DNA of 64,000 nt from Arthrobacter sp. M2012083 (GCF_000281065.1 NZ_AKKK01000009.1:113783-177782); one strand, 5' to 3'; counted from the first letter of the stretch, positions 40,601 through 49,445 are shown. The notes: generated by a model not told the origin, from the sequence alone. Made by a program: numbers and translations.

Positions 40601-42559
40601 CTGCTCGGTCCGCTCAGCGTTGAAGAAGTAGCTGAGCGGCTCCAAGGGCTGGAGCAAACTGAGCTCCAGGGGGTAGATGGCCTCGGGGAAACCCCGGCGG
40701 CGGCGCCACATGGCAGCGTCGTGGACGCCGGATCCCACCTTGCGGCATTGCAAAAAACCAACCGCGCGCTCAAGGTAACCATCGGCGGCGTCGAGCGTTT
40801 TGCGGCAATTGAGGACGCTGCGCGACTCCGTGACGCCATTGGTGTTCCGCTGCCTATGGGCGTGCCGCTAGCGTTCATCGAGCCGGTCAGCGATCCCCTG
40901 GGGGACCTCGTTTCGCGCTACGCCCGCACCCACGGACCGTTCACCGCGGCGGAGGCTGCAGCAAGGCTGGGACTGGGCGTGGCGGTGGTCAATACTGCCC
41001 TTAAGCGCCTGGCTGGTGACGGCCGGGTGGTGGAAGGCGAATTCCGCCCACACGCCGTCGCGGAGCAGCCCTCCGAGGCAGCCGACTCAGAGCTCATGAG
41101 CGTGGACGCCCCGCCGTCCAGCGAATGGTGCGATGCCGAGGTCCTGCGAAGACTGCGGCGTCGCTCGCTCGCCGCGCTGCGGGCCGAAGTGGAACCCGTG
41201 GACACCGCCGCCTACGGCCGGTTCCTGCCGGCATGGCAGAACGTGACCTCGCCAGGTAAGTCCCGAAGCCAGGCACTTAGGGGGTTGGACGGCATCATCA
41301 CTGCAGTGGACCAACTGTCCGGAGTGCCCATACCGGCATCCGCTTGGGAACCCTTGGTACTTGCGAGCAGGGTAGCGGACTACAAACCGGCAATGCTGGA
41401 CGAACTCATGGCCGCCGGCGAACTCCTATGGTCCGGCGCAGGATCCCTCCCCGGTAACGACGGCTGGATCAGCCTCCACATAGCCGATTCCGCTGAGTTG
41501 ACGCTCAACCCAGACCCCGAATTCGAACCCGGCGATGCCCAGCAGCGGCTCTTGGAGCATTTCAGCGCAGGCGGCGGCTACTTCTTCCGGCAACTCACGG
41601 ATGTAGCCGGTGGCATGGACGCAGTGTTGAGCGACGACGCCGTGGTGTCTGCCCTCTGGGACCTCGTCTGGGCCGGCCGCGTCACAGGCGATACCTTCGC
41701 TCCCGTGAGGGCCATGATCGCCGGAGGGAAAACCGCGCACCGGCAAGTCGCCAAAGCGCCGAGGGCCCGCGCCCCGCGCATGAGCAGGCTTGGCCGTTCC
41801 CATGGGACGGGCCTGCTGGGCTCTCCCGGGCTAACGGGTGGTCGCTACGGCTCGGCCACAGGCGGTGTTGCGCCTGCACCGCCGTCGGCAGTGGGTCGCT
41901 GGTCAGCGCTTCCCGCGCCGGAGCTGGACCCCACTATCCACGCCCGCGGCACGGCTGAGCTTCTGTTGGACCGCTACGGCGTGGTGACGCGTGGGTCGGT
42001 CATGGCGGAGAACATCATCGGCGGATTCGGGCTCATGTATAAAGTGCTGGCCCGTTTGGAGGAAGCCGGGCGTTGCCGCCGCGGCTACTTCATCGAGCAT
42101 CTGGGGGCCGCCCAGTTTGCCGTCCCTGCCACAGTTGACCGATTAAGGTCGTTCACGGAGGACGCCCGTATCTCCAAAGCCGAGCCATCCGCGCTTGCAC
42201 TTGCCGCTACTGACCCCGCCAATCCTTACGGTGCTGCCCTTCCTTGGCCGGCGCTCTCCGTTGACGCCGGTTCCGGGCACCGGCCGGGGCGCAAGGCCGG
42301 AGCGCTGGTGGTGATGGTCGACGGCGCGTTGGTCCTTTACGTCGAACGTGGCGGCAAGACGCTGCTCACCTTCAGCCAGGACGACGCCGTGCTGACGGTT
42401 GCCGCACAGGCGCTGGTTGATGTGGTGCGACGCGGGGCCGTGGACAAACTCTTCATGGAGAAAGTCAACGGCCACGATCTCCTGGAAACACCGATCGCCG
42501 TTGCCCTGGCGGCCGCGGGCGCCTACTCCACTCCGAAGGGACTCCGTATCCGTGCCTGA
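37616..42559 (+). CDS. lhr: ATP-dependent helicase Lhr (large)
   Basis: A 1647-residue superfamily 2 helicase, the full actinobacterial length. Walker A is APTGSGKT (50-57), Walker B DEVH in IIIDEVHAVAG, SAT in LSATVQPRELV, and the arginine-finger motif VI QRVGRAGHQVG. The Lhr-specific winged helix, beta-barrel and DEAD/H-associated domains follow, then about 750 residues of C-terminal extension that in Mycobacterium Lhr forms a tetramerising domain. It unwinds RNA:DNA and DNA duplexes in repair. Its stop overlaps the start of a Nei-type glycosylase by eight bases. It contains Ala/Pro-rich linkers near 1390-1440. Confidence 0.95.
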   Translation: MQEPQAPDGAISRFSQATREWFLGAFSEPTPAQDGAWNAISSGSHALVVAPTGSGKTLAAFLWALDRLHSKPSDTLPGLETVPANGKGRAKRPKTKTRVLYISPLKALGVDVERNLRAPLIGITQTAKRLGLPAPLVTVGVRSGDTTAADRRTLLTNPPDILITTPESLFLMLTSRARETLSEVDTIIIDEVHAVAGTKRGAHLAVSLERLDALLPKPAQRIGLSATVQPRELVAQFLAGQAPVEIVAPPSKKNWNLTVTVPVEDMSDLQGAAGAFDSGPASGLQPQASIWPHVEEQIVDLVLSKQSTIVFANSRRLAERLTARLNEIYAERQLMAVGGSEWAAPGAADANPGIPASTATPAHMMAQAGSTTGADPVLARAHHGSVSKDQRAMIEDDLKSGRLRCVVATSSLELGIDMGAVDLVVQVESPPSVASGLQRVGRAGHQVGEISEGVLFPKHRADLLHTSVTVERMLSGQIERLSIPANPLDILAQQTVAATALGSIDVEEWFSTVRRSAPFASLPRSAFEATLDLLAGRYPSDEFAELRPRIVWDRHAGTIEGRPGAQRLAVTSGGTIPDRGLFGVYIIGTEVEGSASPSSADGNEPTASARAAKGGRRVGELDEEMVYESRVGDVFALGATSWKIEDITHDRVLVSPAFGQPGKLPFWKGDSLGRPVDLGRALGAFIRELSAADEAPAMERCQASGLDAFAASNLIQYLREQKEATEIVPSDRTLVVERFHDELGDWRVVLHSPFGMPVHAPWALAVGQRLQQRYGLDGSAMAADDGIVLRVPMMEDEPPGAELFLFDPEELEQIVTAEVGGSALFASRFRECAARALLLPRQNPAKRQPLWQQRQRSAQLLDVARKYPSFPIVLETVRECLQDVYDLPALKDIAASVERRELRIVETTTQQPSPFAKSLLFGYVAQFLYEGDSPLAERRAAALALDSTLLNELLGRVELRELLDAAVIDSTELELQRLAPDRRVRGMEGVADLLRLLGPLSVEEVAERLQGLEQTELQGVDGLGETPAAAPHGSVVDAGSHLAALQKTNRALKVTIGGVERFAAIEDAARLRDAIGVPLPMGVPLAFIEPVSDPLGDLVSRYARTHGPFTAAEAAARLGLGVAVVNTALKRLAGDGRVVEGEFRPHAVAEQPSEAADSELMSVDAPPSSEWCDAEVLRRLRRRSLAALRAEVEPVDTAAYGRFLPAWQNVTSPGKSRSQALRGLDGIITAVDQLSGVPIPASAWEPLVLASRVADYKPAMLDELMAAGELLWSGAGSLPGNDGWISLHIADSAELTLNPDPEFEPGDAQQRLLEHFSAGGGYFFRQLTDVAGGMDAVLSDDAVVSALWDLVWAGRVTGDTFAPVRAMIAGGKTAHRQVAKAPRARAPRMSRLGRSHGTGLLGSPGLTGGRYGSATGGVAPAPPSAVGRWSALPAPELDPTIHARGTAELLLDRYGVVTRGSVMAENIIGGFGLMYKVLARLEEAGRCRRGYFIEHLGAAQFAVPATVDRLRSFTEDARISKAEPSALALAATDPANPYGAALPWPALSVDAGSGHRPGRKAGALVVMVDGALVLYVERGGKTLLTFSQDDAVLTVAAQALVDVVRRGAVDKLFMEKVNGHDLLETPIAVALAAAGAYSTPKGLRIRA

Positions 42560-43382
42560 AGGCGATTCCATTTGGCGTGCCGCGTCACGGCTGAACGAGG
42601 CGTTGGCCGGGAAGACCATCAACGCCTCCGATTTCCGCGTGCCACGATTTGCCACCCTGAACCTGGCGGGCTGGACCATGGCCGAGGTTGTTCCCAGGGG
42701 AAAGCACCTGCTCATGCGCTTGACGGGCCCTGCTGACGAGGAACCCGGTGCCAGCAGGAAACCCCGTGCCCTGACCATCCATTCCCATCTCAAAATGGAG
42801 GGAAACTGGATGATCTATCCACCGGGTGGTCGCTGGACCAAACCCGGCCACACGGCCCGGTGCGTGCTCCGCACGGACTCCGTAGACGCCGTCGGATTCT
42901 CGCTGGGCATCCTGGAAGTGGTGCCCACAGCTGAGGAAGACAAGATCGTCGGACACCTGGGGCCGGACCTGCTCGGCCCCGACTGGGACGAGGAAGAAGC
43001 GCTGCGCAGGCTTCGCGCCGAACCGGACGTCACTGTGGGATTCGCGTTGCTGGACCAGCGGAAGCTTGCGGGCATTGGCAATATCTATCGATGCGAGGCG
43101 TGCTTCTTGTCCGGCATTCACCCTGCCCTGCCCGTACGAGACGTCCCTGACCTTGCCAAGACAGTCAACGACGCCAAACGGCTCCTCGGCGAAAACCTGG
43201 GTCCCGGGCGGAGGACCACCCTGGGGCCGCGCGCCATGCGTCCCGGGTATTGGGTGTACGGCCGGGAACGCCAACCGTGCAGGCGCTGCGGCACTGCTGT
43301 ACGTCGCGGCCTCCTTTCCGGACCGGACGGAACGGAAGAACGGGACATCTACTTCTGTCCGCGCTGCCAGCCGGCTCCATAG
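42552..43382 (+). CDS. Fpg/Nei-family DNA glycosylase (endonuclease VIII-like)
   Basis: A 276-residue base-excision repair enzyme. GTG 42552 makes the second residue Pro, the catalytic amine, followed by EGDSIW (PEGD is the Nei form). A conserved Lys in VPRGKHLLMRL and the C-terminal zinc finger (CRRCG then CPRCQ) are present. It removes oxidised bases and nicks the abasic site. AAGGGA precedes the start, which lies inside the end of lhr, so both are made together. Actinobacterial Nei2 is the nearest type by order and length. Confidence 0.93.
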   Translation: MPEGDSIWRAASRLNEALAGKTINASDFRVPRFATLNLAGWTMAEVVPRGKHLLMRLTGPADEEPGASRKPRALTIHSHLKMEGNWMIYPPGGRWTKPGHTARCVLRTDSVDAVGFSLGILEVVPTAEEDKIVGHLGPDLLGPDWDEEEALRRLRAEPDVTVGFALLDQRKLAGIGNIYRCEACFLSGIHPALPVRDVPDLAKTVNDAKRLLGENLGPGRRTTLGPRAMRPGYWVYGRERQPCRRCGTAVRRGLLSGPDGTEERDIYFCPRCQPAP

Positions 43383-43422
43383 ACCAGCACAAAGCTCAAC
43401 AAGGTGCCGGACCACAACAAGA

Positions 43423-43460
43423 GGCCGGGCCTGGCCACTTAAAGCCGGCCAGGCCCGGCC
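43423..43460. terminator. Bidirectional terminator between nei-type gene and GH16 gene
   Basis: Perfect 14-base arms GGCCGGGCCTGGCC (43423-43436) and its complement (43447-43460) with a 10-base loop ACTTAAAGCC, lying between two convergent genes. Confidence 0.7.
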
Positions 43461-43580
43461 AACAACCGCCGCGACGGCCGCGCGCACCTGCCAGCCCGGC
43501 CCGCTACTCCAGGAAGCTCCCCAGCCGCCCCAGCAATAGCCGCCGGACACCGCAAGCTGCGCGCCGCCGTCGGACGTTTT

Positions 43581-44843
43581 CTACGCCATCCGCCACCACT
43601 TTTGGTTGGTGGAACCGGCGCAATCCCACAGCTGCAACCTTGCACCGTTGGATGAATTCCAGTCAGTCGCGTCCACGCACTTGTCCGCCTGCGGGTTCAC
43701 CAGATCCCCAGCGTTGTTCAGGACGAATTGCTGTGCCGGACTGCCATTGCAACTGGTGAGTTGGACCCGTGCACCGTTGGCCGTTGATCCCCACGCCACG
43801 TCCATGCACATTCCCAGTGACCGAATAGTGCCGTTGTCAGCGAAAGTCCACTGCTCCGACGCTGCCGTATCGCAGTCCCATAGTTGCAAGGGGACCCCAT
43901 CAGTAGCCTGCCGACCGGCCACATCAATGCACTTGCCGGCATAGCCCTGGATGCGCGTGCCGGCCGCAGAGGAAGGCGCCGCCGGAACGGAAGCAAGCTC
44001 ATACACGCGGACGTAATCAATCAGCAGCGACTGCGGAAACGCCGTATCCGAGGCTGGTGCGCCGGGCCAGTAGCCGCCCACGGCGAGGTTCAGGAGGAGG
44101 AAGAAGTTGTGGTCAAACACCCACGGTCCGGGAGTTGCTGCCTTGGTCTTTCGTGAGAAGGCCGTTCCGTCGATGTACCAGGTGATGGACTCAGGCCCCC
44201 AGTCCACCGTGAACGTGTGGAAAGCATCGCCCAAGGCTTTACCATCGGGCAGGGTGTAGCTGGCGTTGGAGGCGTTGGCCCCGGAGTAGCCCGGGCCGTG
44301 GATGCTTCCCCAGACCGTTCCGGGTTCCTTGCCAACGTTCTCCACGATGTCGAGCTCGCCGCTGGTGGGCCAACCGTCGGAGAAGACGTTGTCGCCGAGC
44401 ATCCAGAAGGCGGGCCACATGCCGTGCCCCTTGGGCAGTTTGAGTCGGGCTTCAAACCGACCTTGTGTTCGGCTGAACTTGCCGGCGGTCAGGAGCCGCG
44501 AGGACGTGTACTGGCACGTCCCGTAGTGGCACTCATATCCGGCAGGATTCTCCCTCCGGGCAGTGATGGCCATGTTTCCCTGCCCATCCGCTGCAGCATT
44601 ATTCGTGCTGTTGGTGTAGTACTGCAGTTCGCCGTTGCCCCAGCCGGATCCTCCGGTGTCGTGAGTCCATTTTCCGGGGTCCGGGGCCGTGCCGGCGGGG
44701 CCATTGAATTCGTCGCTCCACACCAGTGATCCAGGTGCGGGCATACCAGCGGCTGCCAGCGCGGACGGTTCCGGGGCTATGAGGGTAGCTGCGATGGTCA
44801 GGCCGGCGACGAGCATCGTCAGGGGCATGAGTCTTCGCTTCAT
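43581..44843 (-). CDS. Secreted GH16 beta-glucanase with C-terminal ricin-type (CBM13) domain
   Basis: A 420-residue secreted enzyme. ATG 44843 starts a signal peptide (MKRRLMPLTML, cleavage near ALAAA). The GH16 domain spans about 35-270 with the catalytic motif GELDIVEN holding nucleophile and acid/base Glu; the family cleaves beta-1,3 or mixed beta-glucans. Residues about 288-420 form a beta-trefoil with three QxW-type repeats (QLWDCDT, QLTSCNG, QLWDCAG), a carbohydrate-binding module. It is divergent from the cellulose-synthase-like operon and may trim or release the polymer that operon makes; that link is by position only. Confidence 0.92.
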   Translation of the reverse strand: MKRRLMPLTMLVAGLTIAATLIAPEPSALAAAGMPAPGSLVWSDEFNGPAGTAPDPGKWTHDTGGSGWGNGELQYYTNSTNNAAADGQGNMAITARRENPAGYECHYGTCQYTSSRLLTAGKFSRTQGRFEARLKLPKGHGMWPAFWMLGDNVFSDGWPTSGELDIVENVGKEPGTVWGSIHGPGYSGANASNASYTLPDGKALGDAFHTFTVDWGPESITWYIDGTAFSRKTKAATPGPWVFDHNFFLLLNLAVGGYWPGAPASDTAFPQSLLIDYVRVYELASVPAAPSSAAGTRIQGYAGKCIDVAGRQATDGVPLQLWDCDTAASEQWTFADNGTIRSLGMCMDVAWGSTANGARVQLTSCNGSPAQQFVLNNAGDLVNPQADKCVDATDWNSSNGARLQLWDCAGSTNQKWWRMA

Positions 44844-45185
44844 GGTGCCACTCTGAGGGCGCCTCCCCATGGCACGCAAGCCTTTTCGAGGCGACACGCA
44901 AAACGTCACGGCGTGGAAATAATCAACGCAGGTTTACTTTTCAATGCCGTAACGAGGATGAAATATCGGCGGGAGATGGTGGAACCAGGAACCAATTGGC
45001 TTGATGGGAATTTCATCGGGTTTATTGGAAAAAGGACATTCCGTTCGCAGCCGAATTCCTTCCCTTGAGCATCGATGATGCAGCTCCAGGCGCGTCAGCC
45101 GTGTCCTCCCAAACTTCGCTCTGAGGAGCGTTTGGACATACTGGCGCGCCTTGGCCTTTTCCCCAGCAGTTACCGGAGGCTAAAG
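44844..45185. other. Divergent promoter region between GH16 and GT2 genes
   Basis: About 340 bases without a certain gene; the stretch 44920-45060 is relatively A+T rich. An open frame from ATG 45075 is continuous with the GT2 gene and would add 37 hydrophilic residues, but it lacks a ribosome binding site. No palindrome stands out. Confidence 0.4.
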
Positions 45186-47069
45186 ATGGGCATTTACAGA
45201 CAAATACTGGTAAGGATCCTTGCAGTTCTTGTGGTTTCCTTTGGATTGATTTACATCAGCTGGCGCTGGTCGAGCACTGTCGCGTGGGATGCCTGGTGGA
45301 TCTCGCTGCCCCTCGTGGCCGCTGAAACTTACAGTCTCGGCGAATCGGCACTTTACGCGGTGGCCATGTGGAACGCACGACGACGTCCACCTCCCCCACC
45401 TGCCCTGCCGGGCAGATCGGTGGACGTTTTCATTGCCACCTACAACGAGCCGCTGGACTTGGTGCTCAAAACGGCCATCGCGGCCAGAGACATGGAGTAC
45501 CCGCACGAGACCTGGATCCTTGACGACGGCGACCGGGCGGAATTTGCCACCGCAGCCCGCCGGATCGGCGTCGGGTATATCACCCGAGGTCCTGAGTGGG
45601 ATGGCCGGCAGCGCTTCGCGAAGGCAGGGAACGTCAACAACGCCCTGTCCATGACGACGGGCGAGTTCGTAGCCATCTTTGACGCAGACCAAGTCCCTGA
45701 ACCGCGTTTCCTGGACCGCGTCCTGGGCTATTTCGATGCCGAGGAAGTGGCTTTCGTCCAGACCCCGCAGCACTTTTGGAATGTTCCGGAACGGGACCCG
45801 CTGGGAAGCCAGGCGGAACTCTTCTACGGCCCCATCCAACAAGGCAAGGACGGCTGGGACGCAGCGTTCTTCTGCGGTTCCAATGCTGTCCTACGCCGTG
45901 AAGCCCTCATGGCCCTGGGCTTGACGCGATACACGCGGACAGCCACTGAGCAGACCTGGCGCGCTCTGCGTCGGGGCCGATCACGTTTGCAGGACCTTCA
46001 CGGCGAGCTGGGCAGGCGTCATCCCGCGGCCATGATCGTGGCAGAGCAGGCGTTGGAGGCAGTGGCACGCGCGGAACACCAAGTGCGCAGGGGCGATGTC
46101 CTCGCCGAGATCACTTTCGAACTCCGCATCGCCTTCCATACGGCAGCTCTGGCAGTTCCTGACGCCATGGAGGACGTGGTACCGGAACTTGACGCTGTCT
46201 TGGAGGCAGTGGATGTGGCTCACACGGACCAAGCACTGGCCATTCACCCCATGGACACCACCACCATCACCGAGGACATGGCAACGGCCATGCACCTTCA
46301 CGCGATGGGGTGGGGCAGCGTCTACCACCACGAGGTCCTGGTCCACGGGTTGGCCCCTGAAGACGTGTCCACCATGCTCTCGCAGCGGCATCGATGGGCC
46401 GCTGGCACCATGCAGGTGTTCTTCAGTGACAATCCGTTGTTTCTTCGGGGCCTCACCGTGGCTCAGCGCCTTATGTATCTGGGCACCATGACGAGCTACC
46501 TGAACGGCTTCGCCGCCCTGAGCTATATCGCGGCACCTGTGGTGTTCCTGGTGGCCGGTACTTACCCGCTGACTGCCAGCCCCGTGGTGTTCTTCTGCCT
46601 CTTCCTGCCTTTCTTCATTTCGTGCCAGCTGCTCTTCCAAGTAGCGGGCAACGGGTCGAAAGGATTGTGGCGCGGCCAGCAGTGGTCCTTTGCCCTGTTT
46701 CCCACCTGGATCGCGGCCACGTGTTCAGGTGCGGCAGCGGTCTTCCTTGGCAAGCATCTCGCATTCTCGGTGACGGCCAAGAGCAAGCAGGACACGGGCC
46801 GTGGATTCCACCATGTCAGGCTACAAGTAGCTGCCATGGCGTTGCTCGTTGTGTCCTCGTTCATCGGCATTGCCCGAGTCTCATCCGGGGAAGCGCCGCT
46901 CTATCCCACCCTCATCACGTTGGCCTGGGTTGTCTTGGACCTGGCGCTTTTGAGCGTGGTGATCGGTGCCGCAAGGTATCGGGGGCCCGGCGATAACCTC
47001 GTTGAACCGATGCCCACTCCTCAGGAGCTCACCAGCGTCCTTGGTGCCCCCATCAAACCCACACCCTGA
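45186..47069 (+). CDS. Cellulose-synthase-like processive glycosyltransferase (GT2) with central insertion
   Basis: A 627-residue membrane glycosyltransferase. ATG 45186 has GGAGG six bases before it. Two N-terminal helices lead to the GT2 domain with the D,D,D,QxxRW set: LDDGDRAEF, IFDADQVPEP, TTITEDMATAM and QRHRWAAGTMQ. Several C-terminal helices (about 425-600) form the export channel. Between LRREALMALGL and TTITED there are about 110 extra, mostly helical residues (about 247-357), where other CesA proteins pass directly. There is no PilZ domain, so c-di-GMP control is not expected. It makes and extrudes a beta-linked polysaccharide; sugar unknown. Confidence 0.88.
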   Translation: MGIYRQILVRILAVLVVSFGLIYISWRWSSTVAWDAWWISLPLVAAETYSLGESALYAVAMWNARRRPPPPPALPGRSVDVFIATYNEPLDLVLKTAIAARDMEYPHETWILDDGDRAEFATAARRIGVGYITRGPEWDGRQRFAKAGNVNNALSMTTGEFVAIFDADQVPEPRFLDRVLGYFDAEEVAFVQTPQHFWNVPERDPLGSQAELFYGPIQQGKDGWDAAFFCGSNAVLRREALMALGLTRYTRTATEQTWRALRRGRSRLQDLHGELGRRHPAAMIVAEQALEAVARAEHQVRRGDVLAEITFELRIAFHTAALAVPDAMEDVVPELDAVLEAVDVAHTDQALAIHPMDTTTITEDMATAMHLHAMGWGSVYHHEVLVHGLAPEDVSTMLSQRHRWAAGTMQVFFSDNPLFLRGLTVAQRLMYLGTMTSYLNGFAALSYIAAPVVFLVAGTYPLTASPVVFFCLFLPFFISCQLLFQVAGNGSKGLWRGQQWSFALFPTWIAATCSGAAAVFLGKHLAFSVTAKSKQDTGRGFHHVRLQVAAMALLVVSSFIGIARVSSGEAPLYPTLITLAWVVLDLALLSVVIGAARYRGPGDNLVEPMPTPQELTSVLGAPIKPTP

Positions 47070-47118
47070 CCGCACCCATCAATTAACGCCGTTCCAACCC
47101 CCAGCAAGGAGCGACCCC

Positions 47119-47556
47119 ATGTCCATGCTCTCCCATGCCCCGAACACCACCTCCGCCGCCTTGAAATCGGTGGATTTGACCATCACCGGCGCCTTGGACG
47201 CCGCTACAGTTCCCGCCATTCGCCAAGCAACCGCCAAGGCCGCCGCGGACGGCCCCGTCCTGGTCCTGCTGGATGTCGCGGCGGTGACATCGGTGGGAGC
47301 ATCAGGCGTAGTAGGAGTGTTTGAGGTGCTGCACCTGCTCCGATCGCGCGGTGGCGATCTCCGCCTTTTCGGCGATTCCAGCGAGCTCCAGGAAACCCGC
47401 CTCCAAGCCCATCTGGGTCACGTCGCGCGTATCTACGCAACGCGCCAAGATGCCGTCGACGGCGGTGCAGCACTCGTGCGGCCACGCGGGCTTGCGCCCC
47501 GCTTCAGTTGGCGGACTCTCTTCAGGCGTCGTCATCGTTCCATCGGATGGGGCTGA
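47119..47556 (+). CDS. STAS-domain protein (anti-sigma-factor-antagonist-like)
   Basis: A 145-residue protein starting after AAGGAG. The STAS fold is seen in DLTITGALDAATVPAIRQA, LVLLDVAAVTSVGASGVVG and LLRSRGGDLRLFG. The Ser of TSVGASG is where SpoIIAA-type antagonists are phosphorylated. The C-terminus (PRFSWRTLFRRRHR) is basic. Placed between a polysaccharide synthase and a glycosidase, it could regulate synthesis by binding a kinase or membrane protein, as STAS proteins do in exopolysaccharide loci elsewhere; direct evidence is absent. Confidence 0.83.
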   Translation: MSMLSHAPNTTSAALKSVDLTITGALDAATVPAIRQATAKAAADGPVLVLLDVAAVTSVGASGVVGVFEVLHLLRSRGGDLRLFGDSSELQETRLQAHLGHVARIYATRQDAVDGGAALVRPRGLAPRFSWRTLFRRRHRSIGWG

Positions 47557-48779
47557 CAGTGGAACAGACTCCTCCCACTTTCACGGGACACCCGAACAGA
47601 AAACGCCGGCGGGCCAGCCTTCTCATCCCCTTGGTGGTGACGGCCCTCGCTGCCACGGGATTGGGTTTTGCTTCCAAGGAGGTGGTGCCGGTAGTCCAGG
47701 CCCTGTCACTCTGCCGGGCCGGCGATGCTTCCACTATGATCCCCAAGGACGGTGTGCTTCTGGGCGTGAACCTCGATTGGGACTCGGAGACATTGGCCGA
47801 GCACCGGGAAAACCTCGGCCATGATCCGGCGGTGGTAGTGCAGTTTTCGGATATCCCCTACGACGACGAAACGTGGGCTCACACCACCAACGCCGTCACC
47901 CAGGTCCGCCCAACAGGGGGCGTGTTGCTCCTGACCTTGGAACCGCACGGCGGCCTGGAGACCATGAGCGACGAAGTGATCGCCAAACTGGCTACCGACT
48001 TACGGGCCATCAACGATCAGGGGACGCCCGTCGTCGTACGTTTTGCGCATGAAATGAACGGGTCCTGGTATTCCTGGGGCCAGCAACCGCTGCGTTATGT
48101 GGAAGTATTCCGCAAAGTGGCCGCTGCAATTCATGCCGGGGCGCCGGGCTCGTCCATGATGTGGGCCCCGAACTATGGTGGCGGCTACCCGTTTACAGGG
48201 GGCCAATTCGCGGCCCGTCCGGGAACTGCCGATTTCGCCGCGCTCGACACGGACCGTGACGGCGCGCTGACCATGTCTGACGACACCTATGCGCCCTACT
48301 ACCCCGGGGACGACGCCGTGGATTGGGTGGGAGTTTCGCTGTATCACTGGGGCAACCAGCGGCCGTGGGGAAACAACGACATTTCGGAGCCAGGCAAGTT
48401 CCTCGCCATGCTGACCGGCACCTATAGCGGCACCGCCGGCGACGACAGTTCCGTCCCGGATTTCTACCAGGTGTACGGGGTGGACCATAACAAGCCGGTA
48501 GCCATTCCGGAGACCGCGGCTATCTTCACCCCGGCTCGCGGCGGGGCGTCCGAGCTGGACGTCAAGCAGGCATGGTGGCGTCAGGTCTTCTCCGCTGGTA
48601 CCCACCAGAAGTACCCGCAGTTGAAGATGATCAACTGGTTTGAGTGGAAGAAGTACGAGATCGAGATTAACGACGACGTCGACTGGCGGAGCGCTGGATC
48701 GCCCGCCATCCGAGATGCCTTCAGTGAGGACCTGCCGGACTGGTTGCAGTATGGCGAGGACCTGGAGGCATGCCGCTAG
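47547..48779 (+). CDS. GH26-like glycoside hydrolase, membrane-anchored or secreted
   Basis: A 410-residue protein with an N-terminal hydrophobic segment (about 20-40) after a basic RKRRR, acting as signal anchor. The catalytic domain has VVRFAHEMNGSWYSWG with the acid/base Glu and PVAIPETAAI with the nucleophile Glu, the GH26 arrangement; that family cleaves beta-mannans or beta-1,3/1,4 glucans. ATG 47547 overlaps the end of the STAS gene; GTG 47559 is an alternative start. Hydrolases of this kind accompany cellulose-like synthases and edit the chain. A DTDRDGALTMSDD stretch resembles a calcium-binding loop. Confidence 0.83.
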   Translation: MGLTVEQTPPTFTGHPNRKRRRASLLIPLVVTALAATGLGFASKEVVPVVQALSLCRAGDASTMIPKDGVLLGVNLDWDSETLAEHRENLGHDPAVVVQFSDIPYDDETWAHTTNAVTQVRPTGGVLLLTLEPHGGLETMSDEVIAKLATDLRAINDQGTPVVVRFAHEMNGSWYSWGQQPLRYVEVFRKVAAAIHAGAPGSSMMWAPNYGGGYPFTGGQFAARPGTADFAALDTDRDGALTMSDDTYAPYYPGDDAVDWVGVSLYHWGNQRPWGNNDISEPGKFLAMLTGTYSGTAGDDSSVPDFYQVYGVDHNKPVAIPETAAIFTPARGGASELDVKQAWWRQVFSAGTHQKYPQLKMINWFEWKKYEIEINDDVDWRSAGSPAIRDAFSEDLPDWLQYGEDLEACR

Positions 48780-48796
48780 GCGTCAGGTGCGGCTTG

Positions 48797-49438
48797 TCAG
48801 GCAGCCGGCGCGGCCTCCACGGCTTCCGTGGGGGCCGTTGCCTTTACCCGTTCCGGGACCATGAACTTGGGCAGCAACACCTGCACGATCGGGCCGATCG
48901 CCAGAGCATAGACCACCGTACCAACACCAACGGAACCGCCCAGCAGGAAGCCAACAGCCAGGACAACCACCTCGATTCCGGTGCGGACCAAGCGCACGGA
49001 CCAACCAGTTCGGCGGACAAGCCCAGTCATCAGGCCATCACGGGCACCGGGTCCAAGGCGGGCACCGATGTAGCAAGCGGACGCGATGCCGTTGAGGATC
49101 ACGGCACCGGCGAGCATGGCGATCTGTCCGCCCAGGTGTGAGAACTCCGGGATGAGCCACAGTCCCAGATCGGCGAAGAGACCCACAAGAATTGCGTTGG
49201 CGATGGTTCCGATCCCTGGCATCTGCCGGAGCGGGATCCACAGGAGGAGAACCAGAAAGCTGACCGCGATCACCACAACACCCATGCTGAAGCCGGTCTT
49301 TTCGGATACGCCTTGGTGAAACACATCCCAAGGGTCCAAGCCCAGGCCGGCGCGGATAAAGATGGCCAAGGAGATGCCGTACATCGCGAGGCCGATCAGG
49401 AGTTGAGTGATTCTTCGGGTCATCATGAAGTACATCAT
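48797..49438 (-). CDS. YczE/YitT-type membrane protein
   Basis: A 213-residue protein with five or six membrane helices. The hallmark AIFIRAGLGLDPWDVFHQG and the repeat IGARLGPGARDGLMTGL belong to the YczE family, whose members often sit next to MocR or surfactin-type genes and have no known activity. The start ATG 49438 is chosen because the longer frame extends across the regulator promoter. It diverges from the MocR gene across 49 bases filled with half-site repeats, so the regulator probably controls it. Confidence 0.83.
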   Translation of the reverse strand: MMYFMMTRRITQLLIGLAMYGISLAIFIRAGLGLDPWDVFHQGVSEKTGFSMGVVVIAVSFLVLLLWIPLRQMPGIGTIANAILVGLFADLGLWLIPEFSHLGGQIAMLAGAVILNGIASACYIGARLGPGARDGLMTGLVRRTGWSVRLVRTGIEVVVLAVGFLLGGSVGVGTVVYALAIGPIVQVLLPKFMVPERVKATAPTEAVEAAPAA

Positions 49439-49445
49439 CCAAGAG

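Noticed and set aside
45075..45185. Upstream start of the GT2 protein adding 37 residues
   Set aside because: No ribosome binding site before 45075, while GGAGG stands at ideal distance before 45186; left as a possibility only.
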